This document shows, piece after piece, positions 45,762-55,862 of a stretch of 64,000 bases of DNA (the first letter of the stretch is position 1; every line of letters starts with the position of its first letter). The position numbers and the translations under genes are program-made. Below the pieces are notes generated by a model. That model had not been told where the DNA came from and did no database searches. It was given only the letters and a program-made list of their open reading frames with translations. The stretch comes from an uncultured Bacteroidales bacterium. Its GTDB lineage: Bacteria; Bacteroidota; Bacteroidia; Bacteroidales; F082. The stretch spans positions 496,001 through 560,000 of the forward strand of contig CAMYXP010000001.1 of the NCBI GenBank assembly GCA_947303085.1, read 5' to 3'.

Positions 45762-48098
45762 TTATTGTTTTAAAATGCTTAATTTTGCAAATTTCAACAT
45801 CAGCATCTTGTTACCGCTCTCATCGAAATCGACGGAGGCTTTTTTGTTTGGTCCGAGGCCTTCCACTTTGACCACCGTTCCCTGGCCGAACTTCTGATGG
45901 AGGACGCGCATTCCGGTTTCGATTTCGTCGGCATCGACAGGAATAAAATCAGATGGGTTGGCCTTCACGTAATGCTTAGCAGGTTCCTCGCTGCGCTCGG
46001 AATGACGGGGCTGTGCGGCTGGCCTTTCGTACCGCTTGTCTCCACTGAATGTCCACGCTCCTCGGCCGGAAAACGGGTTGTAACTGCGGTCTTCTTTTAT
46101 TGTTGTTCCTCTGAACGAAGCCTTCTTTGTCCGTTCAATCAGTTCTGGGTCGATTTCCTCGATGAAACGCGACGGCTCGCTAATAGTGATATTGCCCCAG
46201 CGGTAACGGCTCTCGGCGTAACTCAGTATGAGCTTCGTCTCGGCACGTGTGAGCGCGACGTAGAACAAACGGCGCTCCTCTTCGAGGTCTTCGCGGGTGC
46301 TCAACGACTGTATTCCAGGGAAGAGGTTTTCTTCCAATCCGACGATGTAGACGTAAGGAAACTCAAGGCCTTTAGCGCTGTGGATAGTCATCAGTGTGAC
46401 GTAGTCGGCGTTATCGTCTTCTTTTTCGTCCTGGTCGGTCAGGAGTGCCACATCTTCCATGAATTTCGGCAGGTTAACCGTCATCTGCTCGCCTGTGACC
46501 TCATCGACTTGCTTGTCGCTGAATTCCTGGATAGCGTTCAAAAGCTCTTCGATATTTTGCACACGCATCACTCCGTCGGGACTCTCGTCTTCTTTCAAAA
46601 CCTTGATGATTCCTATCGTTTCGGTGATATGTTTCGCCAGCTCGAAGGCGTTCATTTTGTCAAGCTGCGTCTGGAAGCTTTGAATCATCGTGACGAAGTT
46701 ACAGAGTTTGTTGATTGTACCCATGTTGAACTCCGTTGACTGTTCGTTGAGCGATTTCAGCACGTCCCAAACGGTGCATTTACGCTCGTCGGCAATAACT
46801 TGCAGCTTCTGCTTTGTGGTGTCGCCTATGCCTCTTGCCGGATAGTTGATGATTCGCAGCAGAGCCTGCTCGTCGGTAGGGTTTATCACCACGCGGAAGT
46901 AGGCGAGGAGGTCCTTGACCTCTTTGCGGTCGTAGAACGAGAGGCCGCCATATATTTTATAAGGTATATCCTGTTTTCTTAAAGCCTCTTCGAGCGAACG
47001 CGATTGCGCATTTGTGCGGTAAAGGATCACGAAATCCTTGTTCGCCAGCTGGCGCGACATCTTGTAGCCGAAAATGGAATTCGCGACAAGAGTACCTTCC
47101 TCGTTGTCGGAAGTTGCGCGCAGCAAAGTGATGAGTTCGCCTTCTTCCTTGTCGGACCAAACATTTTTCTTGATTTGGTCTTTGTTGTTGGCTATTACGC
47201 TGTTAGCCGCCTTCACTATAGTCTTCGTTGAGCGGTAATTCTGCTCGAGGCGAATGAGCTTGTAGGTTGGATAATCTATCTTGAAGTTCAGAATATTCTG
47301 GATGTTGGCGCCTCGGAATCCGTAGATCGACTGTGCGTCGTCGCCCACCACGCAGATGTTCTCGTGCATGGCCGCTATACGCTTTATAATAAGGTATTGC
47401 GCGTAGTTGGTGTCCTGATACTCATCGACGAGGATGTACTGGAAATGCCTCTGATATTTATAAAGTATATCCGGGAAATCGCGAAGCAACACGTTGGTGT
47501 TGAAGAGGATGTCGTCGAAGTCCATGGCGTTGGCGCGTTTTAGTCGTGCATTGTACGTCTTGAAAATCTCTCCAATGAGCGGCTTGTTGGCGCGGCGGTC
47601 CTGCTCCTGAATCTCGGCGTTATCGCAATAATCCTCAGGCGTGTAGAGAGCCGATTTTGCCATCGAAATTCGATGAAGGATATATTTCGCCGGATAGGCT
47701 TTCGTATCGATTTCTCTTTCTTTTAATATGGTATTGATGAGAGTCTTCGAGTCGTCGGTGTCGTAGATTGTAAACTCGGCGGTATAGCCCAAACTTGCCG
47801 CTTCGATTCGCAGGATTCTCGCGAAGATTGAGTGGAATGTGCCCATCCATACGTTACGTGCGGCGCCAGGTTCGACGAGTTGCATGATGCGCTCCTTCAT
47901 CTCTTTGGCGGCTTTGTTGGTGAAGGTGAGTGCCATGATTGAGAACGGGTTGATGCCTTGCTCAATCATATAAGCGATGCGGTGGGTGAGGGCGCGGGTC
48001 TTGCCCGAGCCGGCGCCTGCAATGACCATCACCGGACCTTCAATCGTCGTTACCGCCTCCTGCTGAGGCTCATTCAAATGCTTTAAGATATCTGACAC
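45762..48098 (-). CDS. pcrA: ATP-dependent DNA helicase PcrA/UvrD-like (SF1A), with in-frame repeat
   Basis: 778 residues starting at GTG 48098 (MSDILKHLNEPQQEAV). SF1A motifs: Q-motif LNEPQQEAV, motif I AGAGSGKTRAL (about 27-37), motif II VDEYQDTN, motif III GDDAQSIYGFRGA, motif IV LEQNYRS, motif V TIHSAKGLEFPYV, motif VI VALTRAE. PcrA unwinds DNA in repair and clears stalled forks and recombinases. The C-terminal linker (about 697-706) contains the translated repeat PRHSERSEEP, matching the murB element; the C-terminal Tudor-like domain (FGQGTVVKVEGLG) follows intact. The insertion is in a disordered stretch, so function is likely kept. Confidence 0.95.
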   Translation of the reverse strand: MSDILKHLNEPQQEAVTTIEGPVMVIAGAGSGKTRALTHRIAYMIEQGINPFSIMALTFTNKAAKEMKERIMQLVEPGAARNVWMGTFHSIFARILRIEAASLGYTAEFTIYDTDDSKTLINTILKEREIDTKAYPAKYILHRISMAKSALYTPEDYCDNAEIQEQDRRANKPLIGEIFKTYNARLKRANAMDFDDILFNTNVLLRDFPDILYKYQRHFQYILVDEYQDTNYAQYLIIKRIAAMHENICVVGDDAQSIYGFRGANIQNILNFKIDYPTYKLIRLEQNYRSTKTIVKAANSVIANNKDQIKKNVWSDKEEGELITLLRATSDNEEGTLVANSIFGYKMSRQLANKDFVILYRTNAQSRSLEEALRKQDIPYKIYGGLSFYDRKEVKDLLAYFRVVINPTDEQALLRIINYPARGIGDTTKQKLQVIADERKCTVWDVLKSLNEQSTEFNMGTINKLCNFVTMIQSFQTQLDKMNAFELAKHITETIGIIKVLKEDESPDGVMRVQNIEELLNAIQEFSDKQVDEVTGEQMTVNLPKFMEDVALLTDQDEKEDDNADYVTLMTIHSAKGLEFPYVYIVGLEENLFPGIQSLSTREDLEEERRLFYVALTRAETKLILSYAESRYRWGNITISEPSRFIEEIDPELIERTKKASFRGTTIKEDRSYNPFSGRGAWTFSGDKRYERPAAQPRHSERSEEPAKHYVKANPSDFIPVDADEIETGMRVLHQKFGQGTVVKVEGLGPNKKASVDFDESGNKMLMLKFAKLSILKQ
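45982..46006. repeat. Palindromic repeat inside pcrA
   Basis: The minus strand reads GT, CATTCCGAGCGCAGCGAGGA, ACC, translated RHSERSEEP. The first 23 bases are identical to the murB copy, which is read on the opposite strand relative to its gene. Confidence 0.8.
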
Positions 48099-48130
48099 GT
48101 TTCAAAATTTTCGATGCAAAGATACAAAAT

Positions 48131-48165
48131 AGTTTGAAGTTTGGAGTGTGAAGTTTGAAGTTTTT
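48131..48165. repeat. Intergenic seven-base repeat array (locus D)
   Basis: AGTTTGA, AGTTTGG, AGTGTGA, AGTTTGA, AGTTTTT: five units in strict register between pcrA and the ribosomal promoter. Confidence 0.75.
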
Positions 48166-48242
48166 TTCGATTGTTGTTTTGATTTGATAATCAATGATTA
48201 AGGAAGTTGAAACAAATATTTTCACTTTTTTTAAAAAAAATG

Positions 48243-48272
48243 TTGCACGTATTGAAAATTGTTGTAATTTTG
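48243..48272 (+). promoter_or_regulatory. Promoter of the str-S10-spc superoperon
   Basis: TTG (48243-48245), exactly 19 bases, TAATTTTG (48265-48272). It matches the Bacteroidota consensus closely and places transcription start near 48279, giving a leader of about 258 bases before rpsL. Confidence 0.8.
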
Positions 48273-48278
48273 CAGCCC

Positions 48279-48440
48279 GAAAAAGGTAGTAAATGTTGCC
48301 TCATTTACCAATAGTAAGGACCTGATAAAGAAAACGTTATAGGTTCTTGCACCGTAAGTCACTCAAACTCAAACCCTTAGGCTTCGGTGTGTTTTGATAA
48401 ACAAAAGTCCGTATCGTGACTTGTCAAATCCTTACTACAT
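48279..48440 (+). ncRNA. Structured 5' leader RNA of the ribosomal superoperon (candidate)
   Basis: Within the 438-base gap between pcrA and rpsL. Helices by eye: P0 hairpin 48290-48295/48302-48307; P1 closing stem TAGTAAGGA 48312-48320 with TCCTTACTA 48429-48437; P2 48321-48328 with 48337-48343 (one bulge); P3 GTAAGTCAC 48354-48362 with GTGACTTGT 48416-48424; an inner stem near 48369-48397. An alternative closing helix GTAGTAA 48286-48292 with TTACTAC 48432-48438 competes with P1. A ten-codon reading frame, MLPHLPIVRT, spans 48293-48325. The folding is by inspection only. The rest of the gap (48441-48536) is A/T-rich with nothing further I recognise. Confidence 0.55.
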
Positions 48441-48536
48441 GCGTAAAAAGCTTCAGAAATTACCGTTTTTAGTGGTGATAAGAGAAAAAATTATCTATCA
48501 AACAATAAAAAATAATAATTTAAACGCAATTAAAGA

Positions 48537-48926
48537 ATGCCAACGATTCAACAATTAGTTCGTAAAGGACGTCAGAAATTGGAAGACAAGAGTAAATCTC
48601 CTGCCTTGGATTCTTGCCCACAGCGCCGCGGCGTTTGTGTTCGTGTTTATACGACCACACCTAAGAAGCCTAATTCGGCAATGCGTAAAGTAGCTAGAGT
48701 CCGTCTGACAAATCAGAAGGAAGTCAACGCCTACATCCCAGGCGAAGGCCACAACTTACAGGAACACTCAATCGTCATGATTAGAGGAGGCCGTGTCAAG
48801 GATCTTCCAGGTGTACGTTATCACATCATCCGCGGTGCATTGGATACCGCCGGTGTCGACGGCCGCCGTCAACGCAGATCAAAATACGGTGCTAAACGTC
48901 CTAAAAAAGCAGCAGCAAAGAAGTAA
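48537..48926 (+). CDS. rpsL: 30S ribosomal protein S12 (uS12)
   Basis: 129 residues. S12 lies at the decoding centre. The streptomycin-related residues are wild type: TPKKPNS around residue 41 and [13 protein letters not shown] around residue 87, so no resistance substitution is apparent. First gene of the superoperon, behind a long structured leader. The 21-base spacer to rpsG is short and non-coding. The Lys/Ala-rich C-terminus ([10 protein letters not shown]) is a little longer than in E. coli. Confidence 0.98.
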   Translation: MPTIQQLVRKGRQKLEDKSKSPALDSCPQRRGVCVRVYTTTPKKPNSAMRKVARVRLTNQKEVNAYIPGEGHNLQEHSIVMIRGGRVKDLPGVRYHIIRGALDTAGVDGRRQRRSKYGAKRPKKAAAKK

Positions 48927-48947
48927 AAATCAGTAAATGCTTAAGAA

Positions 48948-49415
48948 ATGAGAAAAGCTAAACCAAAGAAAAGAATCATCCTTCCGGATCCAAAGTACGG
49001 CGATGTCACAGTCACTAAGTTTGTGAACAACATCATGCTTAAGGGTAAGAAGAACCTCGCATACGAGATCTTCTACGAGGCAATGGATATTGTACAGGAA
49101 AAACTTCAGGAAGACCCTGTCGAAGTATGGAAGAAAGCATTGGCAAATGTCACCCCACAGGTCGAGGTTAGAAGCCGTCGTATCGGTGGTGCTACATTCC
49201 AGATCCCATCAGAGATCCGTCCTTCACGTAAACAGAGCATGGGTATGAAGAACCTCATCGGTTACGCACGTAAACGCCACGAGCGTTCAATGGGCGAGAA
49301 ACTTGCAGGCGAAATCATGCAGGCTTACAAAGAAGAGGGCGCAGCTTTCAAAAAGAAAGAGGAAATCCACAGAATGGCAGACGCTAACAAGGCGTTCTCA
49401 CATTTCAGATTCTAA
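48948..49415 (+). CDS. rpsG: 30S ribosomal protein S7 (uS7)
   Basis: 155 residues. S7 starts assembly of the 30S head and in E. coli represses the str operon by binding the rpsL-rpsG spacer. Here that spacer is only 21 bases, too short for the E. coli-type site, so any autoregulation would have to use another element such as the leader upstream of rps[17 protein letters not shown] is the RNA-binding core. It is followed by a 25-base A/T-rich spacer and fusA. Confidence 0.98.
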   Translation: MRKAKPKKRIILPDPKYGDVTVTKFVNNIMLKGKKNLAYEIFYEAMDIVQEKLQEDPVEVWKKALANVTPQVEVRSRRIGGATFQIPSEIRPSRKQSMGMKNLIGYARKRHERSMGEKLAGEIMQAYKEEGAAFKKKEEIHRMADANKAFSHFRF

Positions 49416-49440
49416 TTATATTAATAAGGTATAAGAAAAG

Positions 49441-51564
49441 ATGATGAAAAACGATCAAAATAATACAAACCTCGCTCTGACGCGTAATATCGGTATCATG
49501 GCTCACATCGACGCTGGTAAGACGACGACAACGGAGCGTATATTGTATTATACTGGTCGTAATCATCGTATCGGCGAGGTGCATGACGGCGCTGCCACCA
49601 TGGACTGGATGGTACAGGAACAGGAACGCGGCATCACCATCACCTCAGCAGCCACTACAGTCTACTGGAATCACGACGACAACCAATTCAAAATCAACAT
49701 CATCGACACACCTGGTCACGTCGACTTCACCGTTGAGGTGGAGCGCTCGCTCAGAGTTCTTGATGGTGCTATCGCGATTTTCTGCGCGGTTGGCGGCGTT
49801 GAGCCACAGTCGGAGACAGTATGGCGCCAAGCCGACAGATATAAAGTGCCGCGCATCTGTTTTGTCAACAAAATGGACCGCAGTGGCGCTGACTTCTTCA
49901 AAGTCCTCGAGCAAATTAAAGACCGCCTCAACGCCAACCCATTGGCTATCCAACTCCCTATAGGCGAGGAGGATAACTTTGTTGGTGTGGTCGACCTCAT
50001 CAAGAACAAGGCTCTCCTTTGGGACGAAGACGAACTCGGCACCCAATTCGAAGTCGTCGACATCCCGGCAGAGCTGGCTGATCTCGCAGCAGAATATCGC
50101 CTTAAACTCTTAGAAGGCGTCGCTGAAAACAACGAAGAGCTCCTTGAGAAATTCATGGTCAATCCTGAAACCATCACAGAGGAAGAAATAATCGCAGAAA
50201 TTAGAAAGGCAACATTAGAACTGCGTATGTGTCCTGTGATGTGTGGAGCTTCATTCAAAAACAAAGGAGTACAACCTCTCCTCGATGGTGTAGTCCGCTA
50301 CCTTCCAAGCCCTCTTGACGTAGACCACGTGACAGGCATCAACCCGAAGACAGAAAAAGAAGAAATCCGTAAAGCAGATCCGAAAGAACCATTCTGCGCA
50401 CTCGCATTCAAGATCGCAACAGACCCATACGTAGGCAAGCTCGCGTTCTTCCGTGTGTATTCAGGTACACTCGAAGCAGGTCAGGTCGTTCTCAACGCCT
50501 CAACAGGCAAACGCGAACGCATCAACAAGATCGTGCAGATGAACGCCAACAAGCAGACACCTCTCGACAAGATTGAGGCAGGTGACATCGCAGCCGCAGT
50601 GGGATTCCGTGAGATCAGAACGGGTGACACTCTCGTGGTTGAAAACAAACCGATTATTCTCGAAAACATCAAGTTCCCTGAGCCGGTCGTGCAAATCGCT
50701 GTCGAACCTAAGACACAGGCCGACATGGAGAAGCTCACCAACGCTCTCCAGAAGCTTCAGGAGGAAGACCCTACATTCAAAGTCACTACCGACGAGAATT
50801 CAGGTCAGACAATCATTTCGGGAATGGGCGAGCTTCACCTCGACATCATCGTCGACCGTTTGAAGCGCGAATTCGGTGTTGAGATCAACGAGGGACAACC
50901 GCAAGTGGCATATAAAGAATCGTTCACCCAGACAGTCCGTTACCGCGAGGTTTACAAGAAACAGTCAGGCGGTAAAGGCAAGTTCGCCGATATTGAGTTT
51001 GAGATCGGTCCGGCCGACAACGGACAGTCGGGATTGCAGTACATCAACGACGTGAAAGGCAACAACATTCCGAAGGAGTACTTCTCGTCAATTGAGAAAG
51101 GCTTCAGAGGCGCTATGTCGAACGGCGTTTTGGCAGGATTCCCAATGGATTCTGTCAAGGTGCGCTTAATCGACGGCAGCGCTCATCCGGTTGACAGTGA
51201 TGACCTTTCATTTGAGACAGCGGCACGTCTCGGCTTCAAGGAAGCTGGTGCACAGGCCGGCTCGGTCGTGATGGAACCTATCATGAAAGTTGAAGTCCAG
51301 GTGCCTGCCGAGTATCTCGGCGATGTCACCGGCGACCTCAACAGACGCAGAGCCGTTTTGCACAATGTGGACATCGAGCACGGACTCCAAGTGGTCAAGG
51401 CCGACGCTCCGCTCGCAGAAATGTTCGGATACATCACAACACTTCGCACCTTGACACAGGGTAGAGGCACGTTCAATATGGAGTTCAGCCATTACGCTGA
51501 GGTTCCTGTGGCTCTTGCCGACATCGTCATCAAGAAAGCGAAAGGAATATATTTCTTCTTTTAG
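49441..51564 (+). CDS. fusA: Elongation factor G
   Basis: 707 residues, five-domain EF-G. G1 [13 protein letters not shown] (about 21-33), switch [19 protein letters not shown] (G4). Domain IV continues to the C-terminus without gaps, as needed for translocation. No tuf gene follows; fusA is joined directly to rpsJ, the usual Bacteroidota order. Two ATGs open the gene (49441 and 49444). A seven-base repeat array lies between its stop and rpsJ. Confidence 0.98.
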   Translation: MMKNDQNNTNLALTRNIGIMAHIDAGKTTTTERILYYTGRNHRIGEVHDGAATMDWMVQEQERGITITSAATTVYWNHDDNQFKINIIDTPGHVDFTVEVERSLRVLDGAIAIFCAVGGVEPQSETVWRQADRYKVPRICFVNKMDRSGADFFKVLEQIKDRLNANPLAIQLPIGEEDNFVGVVDLIKNKALLWDEDELGTQFEVVDIPAELADLAAEYRLKLLEGVAENNEELLEKFMVNPETITEEEIIAEIRKATLELRMCPVMCGASFKNKGVQPLLDGVVRYLPSPLDVDHVTGINPKTEKEEIRKADPKEPFCALAFKIATDPYVGKLAFFRVYSGTLEAGQVVLNASTGKRERINKIVQMNANKQTPLDKIEAGDIAAAVGFREIRTGDTLVVENKPIILENIKFPEPVVQIAVEPKTQADMEKLTNALQKLQEEDPTFKVTTDENSGQTIISGMGELHLDIIVDRLKREFGVEINEGQPQVAYKESFTQTVRYREVYKKQSGGKGKFADIEFEIGPADNGQSGLQYINDVKGNNIPKEYFSSIEKGFRGAMSNGVLAGFPMDSVKVRLIDGSAHPVDSDDLSFETAARLGFKEAGAQAGSVVMEPIMKVEVQVPAEYLGDVTGDLNRRRAVLHNVDIEHGLQVVKADAPLAEMFGYITTLRTLTQGRGTFNMEFSHYAEVPVALADIVIKKAKGIYFFF

Positions 51565-51597
51565 AATATAGAAGTCAGAAGTTAGAAGACAGAAAAA
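51563..51597. repeat. Intergenic seven-base repeat array (locus E)
   Basis: AGAATAT, AGAAGTC, AGAAGTT, AGAAGAC, AGAAAAA in strict register, beginning at the last bases of the fusA stop. It is transcribed as part of the superoperon. Confidence 0.7.
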
Positions 51598-51624
51598 TTA
51601 AATAAATAAATTAAAAAAGGTCTT

Positions 51625-51933
51625 ATGAGCCAAAGAATTAGAATTAAATTAAAGTCGCACGACCACAACTTGGTTGACAAGTCAGCTGAGAAGATCGTGA
51701 AAACCATCAAGATGACTGGTGCAGTCGTCAGCGGTCCTATCCCGCTCCCGACCGACAAGAAGATCTACACTGTTTTGCGCTCCACATTCGTTCACAAGAA
51801 ATCACGTGAGCAGTTCGAGTTGTCATACTACAAGAGATTGTTGGATATCTACAACGCAACTTCTCAGCAGATTGATGCTTTGATGAAATTGGAAATGCCT
51901 AATGGCGTAGACGTAGAAATTAAATTATTGTAA
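51625..51933 (+). CDS. rpsJ: 30S ribosomal protein S10 (uS10)
   Basis: 102 residues. S10 sits in the 30S head and, as NusE, also joins the transcription antitermination complex. [17 protein letters not shown] opens the protein; [25 protein letters not shown] contains the exposed loop. It begins the S10 segment, fused here to the str segment; the 60-base gap after fusA holds repeats and no promoter I can recognise. Confidence 0.98.
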   Translation: MSQRIRIKLKSHDHNLVDKSAEKIVKTIKMTGAVVSGPIPLPTDKKIYTVLRSTFVHKKSREQFELSYYKRLLDIYNATSQQIDALMKLEMPNGVDVEIKLL

Positions 51934-51968
51934 AACTATCTAGTAATTAACAGCTTAAATTAGTAGCA

Positions 51969-52598
51969 ATGTCAGGAATACTAGGAAAAAAGATTGGGAT
52001 GACCAGCATCTATGACGAGAGCGGCAAGAACGTTCCTGTCACAGTCATTGAAGCAGGTCCATGTGTAGTAACCCAAGTAAGATCAAAAGAGAAGGACGGT
52101 TACGACGCTATCCAATTGGCGTTTGACGAGAAGAAGGTGAAGAACACACCTAAGGCTATGCAGAAGCATTTTGAGAAAGCCGGTACAACGCCTAAGAAAT
52201 TGGTTAGAGAGTTCACACGTTTCGAAGCAGGTCACAGAAAGAGCCTGGGTGAAACAATTACCGTCGATGTGTTCATGGAAGGCGAATTTGTTGATGTCAG
52301 CGGCATTAGCAAAGGTAAGGGCTTCCAGGGTGTAGTGAAACGTCATCATTTCAATGGCGTTGGACAATCAACTCACGGTCAGCACAACCGTTTGAGAAAA
52401 CCAGGTTCAATTGGAGCCTGTGCGTACCCGTCAAGAGTTTTTAAGGGTTTACGCATGGGGGGTCAAATGGGAAACCATAAAGTGAAGGCTATCAACCTCC
52501 AAATTGTGAAAATCGTACCGGAAAAGAATTTGTTAGTTGTAAAAGGTTCAGTACCGGGAGCAAAGAACGGCTATTTAAAAATTGAGAGATGGAGTTAG
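51969..52598 (+). CDS. rplC: 50S ribosomal protein L3 (uL3)
   Basis: 209 residues. L3 binds near the peptidyl-transferase centre. [18 protein letters not shown] at about 136-153 is the conserved loop methylated on Gln in some bacteria. The opening [19 protein letters not shown] is canonical. It overlaps rplD by ten bases, implying coupled translation. Confidence 0.98.
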   Translation: MSGILGKKIGMTSIYDESGKNVPVTVIEAGPCVVTQVRSKEKDGYDAIQLAFDEKKVKNTPKAMQKHFEKAGTTPKKLVREFTRFEAGHRKSLGETITVDVFMEGEFVDVSGISKGKGFQGVVKRHHFNGVGQSTHGQHNRLRKPGSIGACAYPSRVFKGLRMGGQMGNHKVKAINLQIVKIVPEKNLLVVKGSVPGAKNGYLKIERWS

Positions 52599-53215
52599 AA
52601 GTTTTAAAGATTACCGGTGAATCAACAGGACGTAAGGTTCAGTTGAATGAGAATATCTTCGGCATCGAGCCAAACGATCATTGTATCTATTTGGATACAA
52701 AGCAGTATTTGGCAAATCAGCGCCAAGGTACACACAAGGCAAAAACACGTAGCGAGATATCGGGCAGCACACGCAAGCTCTTCCGTCAGAAGGGTACAGG
52801 CGGCGCTCGTCGCGGTGACATCAACTCACCAGTGTTAAGAGGTGGTGGTCGTGTATTCGGTCCACAGCCACGTGACTACAGTTTCAAATTGAACAAGAAG
52901 GTGAAACAATTGGCACGTCGTTCGGCTCTTACATACAAGATGCAGGGCAACGACATTGTGATCCTTGAAGATTTCACATTTGACACAATCAAGACAAAGA
53001 AGATGGTCGAAGTCTTGAACAACCTTAAAGTGAATGGTGGCAAGAACCTGTTCGTTCTCCCAGAGACAAACATGAACGTCGTGTTGTCAGCAAGAAACAT
53101 CCAGCGCACAAATATTGAACTTGCCCGTAACCTCAACACTTATGATATTCTGAATGCCAAGAAGCTCTTCATCACAGAAAGCTCACTTGCAATCATTGAT
53201 GGAATTCTTGGATAA
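52589..53215 (+). CDS. rplD: 50S ribosomal protein L4 (uL4)
   Basis: 208 residues. L4 lines the exit tunnel; the extended loop is [21 protein letters not shown] (about 56-76). In E. coli L4 represses the S10 operon by binding its leader. The leader of this merged operon is far upstream and differently folded, so that circuit cannot be assumed. The start ATG lies inside the end of rplC. Confidence 0.98.
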   Translation: MELEVLKITGESTGRKVQLNENIFGIEPNDHCIYLDTKQYLANQRQGTHKAKTRSEISGSTRKLFRQKGTGGARRGDINSPVLRGGGRVFGPQPRDYSFKLNKKVKQLARRSALTYKMQGNDIVILEDFTFDTIKTKKMVEVLNNLKVNGGKNLFVLPETNMNVVLSARNIQRTNIELARNLNTYDILNAKKLFITESSLAIIDGILG

Positions 53216-53235
53216 CAATTAAAAAGATTAGAGAG

Positions 53236-53526
53236 ATGATTATCATTAAGAAACCTGTTATTACGGAAAAGATGACCGCTATCAGCGAGAAGCTGAACCG
53301 GTATGCATTCATTGTTGACGTCCGCGCTAACAAGCTGCAGATTAAGAAGGCTGTCCAGGACCTCTATGGCGTTCAGGTGGCATCGGTCAACACTATGAGA
53401 TATGATGGAAAGCTTAAGTCACGCTACACAAAGGCTGGCATGATTGAGGGCAGAAGAGATGCTTTCAAGAAGGCTATCGTGACCTTGGCTAAAGGTGAAA
53501 CAATTGACTTTTTTAGCAACATTTAA
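53236..53526 (+). CDS. rplW: 50S ribosomal protein L23 (uL23)
   Basis: 96 residues. L23 surrounds the tunnel exit and is the docking site for trigger factor and [16 protein letters not shown] opens the protein, and [23 protein letters not shown] is the core fold. It starts 20 bases after rplD and ends two bases before rplB. Confidence 0.98.
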   Translation: MIIIKKPVITEKMTAISEKLNRYAFIVDVRANKLQIKKAVQDLYGVQVASVNTMRYDGKLKSRYTKAGMIEGRRDAFKKAIVTLAKGETIDFFSNI

Positions 53527-53528
53527 AG

Positions 53529-54353
53529 ATGGCTTTAAAGAAATATAAACCAACTACTCCAGGTCAGCGCTTCAAAGTTATCAGCGCGTTCGACGAGATT
53601 ACGACCAACAAGCCGGAGAGATCGTTGCTTGCTCCAAAGAAGAGCACCGGCGGCCGTAACAATACTGGTAAAGAGACTGTTCGCAACATCGGCGGCGGTC
53701 ACAAGCAGAAATTCAGAATTATCGACTTCAAGCGCGATAAAGACGGTATCAAGGGCATCGTTAAGACTATCGAATACGATCCGAACCGTACAGCACGCAT
53801 CGCATTAGTGGTTTACGCTGATGGCGAGAAGCGTTACATCATCGCACCTCAGGGCTTGAAGGTCGGACAAGAGGTGATGTCAGGCAAGGATGCCACTCCG
53901 AACATCGGTAACACATTGTTCTTGAGCGATGTTCCGTTCGGTACAATCATCCACAACATTGAGTTGCGTCCAGGTCAGGGTGCCAAGATGGCACGTAGTG
54001 CAGGCGCATACGCACAGCTGATGTCACGTGATGGTAAATATGCCATCTTGAAGATGCCTTCAGGTGAGACACGTCTCATCCTCCAGGCTTGCAGAGCTAC
54101 AATTGGAACAGTGTCGAATGCTGACCACAACCTTGAGAAATCAGGTAAGGCAGGTCGCAGCCGCTGGTTAGGCCGTCGTCCACGCGTCCGTGGCGTCGTT
54201 ATGAACCCAGTCGATCACCCGATGGGTGGTGGTGAAGGCCGTGCATCTGGTGGCCATCCAAGAAGCCGCAAGGGCTTACCGGCAAAGGGCTACAAGACAC
54301 GTCATCCAAAGAACGCATCCAACAAGTATATCATTGAAAGACGTAAGAAGTAA
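53529..54353 (+). CDS. rplB: 50S ribosomal protein L2 (uL2)
   Basis: 274 residues. L2 is needed for subunit joining and lies near the peptidyl-transferase centre. The C-terminal motif [15 protein letters not shown] (about 222-236) holds the conserved His. The upstream RNA-binding domain is complete (KNTGKET-like [10 protein letters not shown], about 41-50). It begins two bases after the rplW stop. Confidence 0.98.
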   Translation: MALKKYKPTTPGQRFKVISAFDEITTNKPERSLLAPKKSTGGRNNTGKETVRNIGGGHKQKFRIIDFKRDKDGIKGIVKTIEYDPNRTARIALVVYADGEKRYIIAPQGLKVGQEVMSGKDATPNIGNTLFLSDVPFGTIIHNIELRPGQGAKMARSAGAYAQLMSRDGKYAILKMPSGETRLILQACRATIGTVSNADHNLEKSGKAGRSRWLGRRPRVRGVVMNPVDHPMGGGEGRASGGHPRSRKGLPAKGYKTRHPKNASNKYIIERRKK

Positions 54354-54378
54354 TTAACCAAGTAAAAAGAAAGAAATT

Positions 54379-54651
54379 ATGAGTCGTTCACTTAAAAAAG
54401 GACCATATATCCACTATAAACTCGAGCAGAGAGTTTTGGATAATGTAGCAACAGGTAAGAAGACCGTGATCAAGACTTGGTCAAGAGCTTCAATGATTTC
54501 ACCTGATTTCGTTGGACAAACAATCGCTGTTCACAACGGTAATAAATTCATCCCGGTTTACGTAACTGAGAACATGGTTGGACACAAACTCGGAGAGTTC
54601 GCCCCAACACGTACATTCAGAGGCCACGCCGGTAACAGAAAAGATAAATAA
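54379..54651 (+). CDS. rpsS: 30S ribosomal protein S19 (uS19)
   Basis: 90 residues. S19 forms a complex with S13 in the 30S head near the A site. [10 protein letters not shown] opens it and [31 protein letters not shown] is the conserved core. It is followed eight bases later by rplV, in the normal S10-operon order. Confidence 0.98.
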   Translation: MSRSLKKGPYIHYKLEQRVLDNVATGKKTVIKTWSRASMISPDFVGQTIAVHNGNKFIPVYVTENMVGHKLGEFAPTRTFRGHAGNRKDK

Positions 54652-54659
54652 TAAGTACT

Positions 54660-55097
54660 ATGGGAGCAAGAAAACATAATACAGCAGAAGCTAGAAAAGC
54701 AGCTAAGAAGCAGGTCGCCATTGCAAGACACAATGATATCCCTACTTCACCACGCAAGATGCGTTTGGTCGCTGACATGATCAGAGGAATGAAAGTGGAA
54801 CTTGCACTGCATGCCTTATTATACTCACCTAAAGCAGCTGCAAAGCCGGTGTACAAGTTACTCCGCTCTGCAATCGCCAACTGGGAAGCTAAGAACGAAG
54901 GAAAACGTATTGAGGACGCTAACCTCTACGTAAAAGAGATTTTTGTTGATGAGGGCCGCACACTGAAGCGCATTCAGCCATCCCCACAGGGTCGTGCACA
55001 CCGCATCCGCAAACGTTCTAACCACGTCACTATCATCGTCGATAGCAGAATTGCAGATATGAAAGTTGCAGAAGCTAATGTTGAAGAAAAGAATTAA
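54660..55097 (+). CDS. rplV: 50S ribosomal protein L22 (uL22)
   Basis: 145 residues, longer than the 110 of E. coli because of an N-terminal basic extension ([17 protein letters not shown]) and a short C-terminal acidic tail. The core, with ISPRKMR-like [15 protein letters not shown] and the tunnel loop [25 protein letters not shown], is intact. The loop contacts macrolides and nascent chains. The ATG is at 54660, nine bases after rpsS. Confidence 0.98.
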   Translation: MGARKHNTAEARKAAKKQVAIARHNDIPTSPRKMRLVADMIRGMKVELALHALLYSPKAAAKPVYKLLRSAIANWEAKNEGKRIEDANLYVKEIFVDEGRTLKRIQPSPQGRAHRIRKRSNHVTIIVDSRIADMKVAEANVEEKN

Positions 55098-55108
55098 TTA
55101 AGATTACA

Positions 55109-55840
55109 ATGGGACAGAAAACTCATCCAATAGGTTTAAGACTCGGAGTCATCAAAGGTTGGGACTCAAACTGGTACTGTGGAAAAGAAACAGCCAAGAA
55201 TATCGGAGAAGACGATAAGATCCGTAAGTATCTCACCGCTCGTCTCGGTAAGGCTAGTATCTCAAAAATCGGTATCGAACGTTCGATTAAGCTCGTCACA
55301 GTCACTATCTTCACAGCACGTCCAGGTGTCATCATCGGTAAAGGTGGTACAGAGGTCGACAAGTTGAAGGAAGAGATGAAGAAGCTCATCGGCAAGGAGA
55401 TTCAGATCAACATCAGCGAGATCAAGAGACCAGAACTTGACGCATTCATTGTAGCAAGTTCAATCGCAAAGCAAATCGAAGGCCGCGTGTCATTCCGCCG
55501 CGCCATCAAGAAGGCAGTGTCAGATACAATGAGAATTGGTGCCGAAGGTATCAAGGTCATCGCATCAGGCCGTGTCGGTGGTGCTGAAATGGCTCGTCAG
55601 GAAACATACAAGGAAGGTCGTATTCCGCTGCACACATTGCGCGCTGACATCGACTACTCTCTCGTAGAGGCTCACACATCATACGGTCGCATCGGTATTA
55701 AGGTGTGGATCTGCAAAGGTGAGGTCTACGGTCGTCCGGAACTGGTGCCTACCACCACAGCCGCTGCCGCTCCTAAGAAAGCTGGCAACCCAGGCAAGCC
55801 AAACGGTGGCGCCCCACGTCGTAATAAACGTACTAAGTAA
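55109..55840 (+). CDS. rpsC: 30S ribosomal protein S3 (uS3)
   Basis: 243 residues. The KH domain is around 40-110 with the GxxG loop in [13 protein letters not shown], and the C-terminal domain includes [23 protein letters not shown]3 lines the mRNA entry channel and has helicase-like activity with S4. The C-terminal tail is rich in Pro, Gly, Ala and Lys. It starts 11 bases after rplV. Confidence 0.98.
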   Translation: MGQKTHPIGLRLGVIKGWDSNWYCGKETAKNIGEDDKIRKYLTARLGKASISKIGIERSIKLVTVTIFTARPGVIIGKGGTEVDKLKEEMKKLIGKEIQINISEIKRPELDAFIVASSIAKQIEGRVSFRRAIKKAVSDTMRIGAEGIKVIASGRVGGAEMARQETYKEGRIPLHTLRADIDYSLVEAHTSYGRIGIKVWICKGEVYGRPELVPTTTAAAAPKKAGNPGKPNGGAPRRNKRTK

Positions 55841-55862
55841 TTGAAAATAAAAAAGATAAGAG

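Noticed and set aside
45897..46739. Plus-strand open frame of 280 codons opposite pcrA
   Set aside because: The minus strand carries all SF1A helicase motifs across this region; the frame is a shadow.
48099..48536. tRNA or known riboswitch in the rpsL leader
   Set aside because: No cloverleaf, CCA end or T-box-like sequence, and none of the riboswitch cores I know is recognisable.
49416..49432. 17 identical bases (TTATATTAATAAGGTAT) between rpsG and fusA and again at 43621-43637 near grpE
   Set aside because: A/T-rich sequence of this length can match by chance in 64 kb, and the two copies have opposite orientation to the nearby genes.
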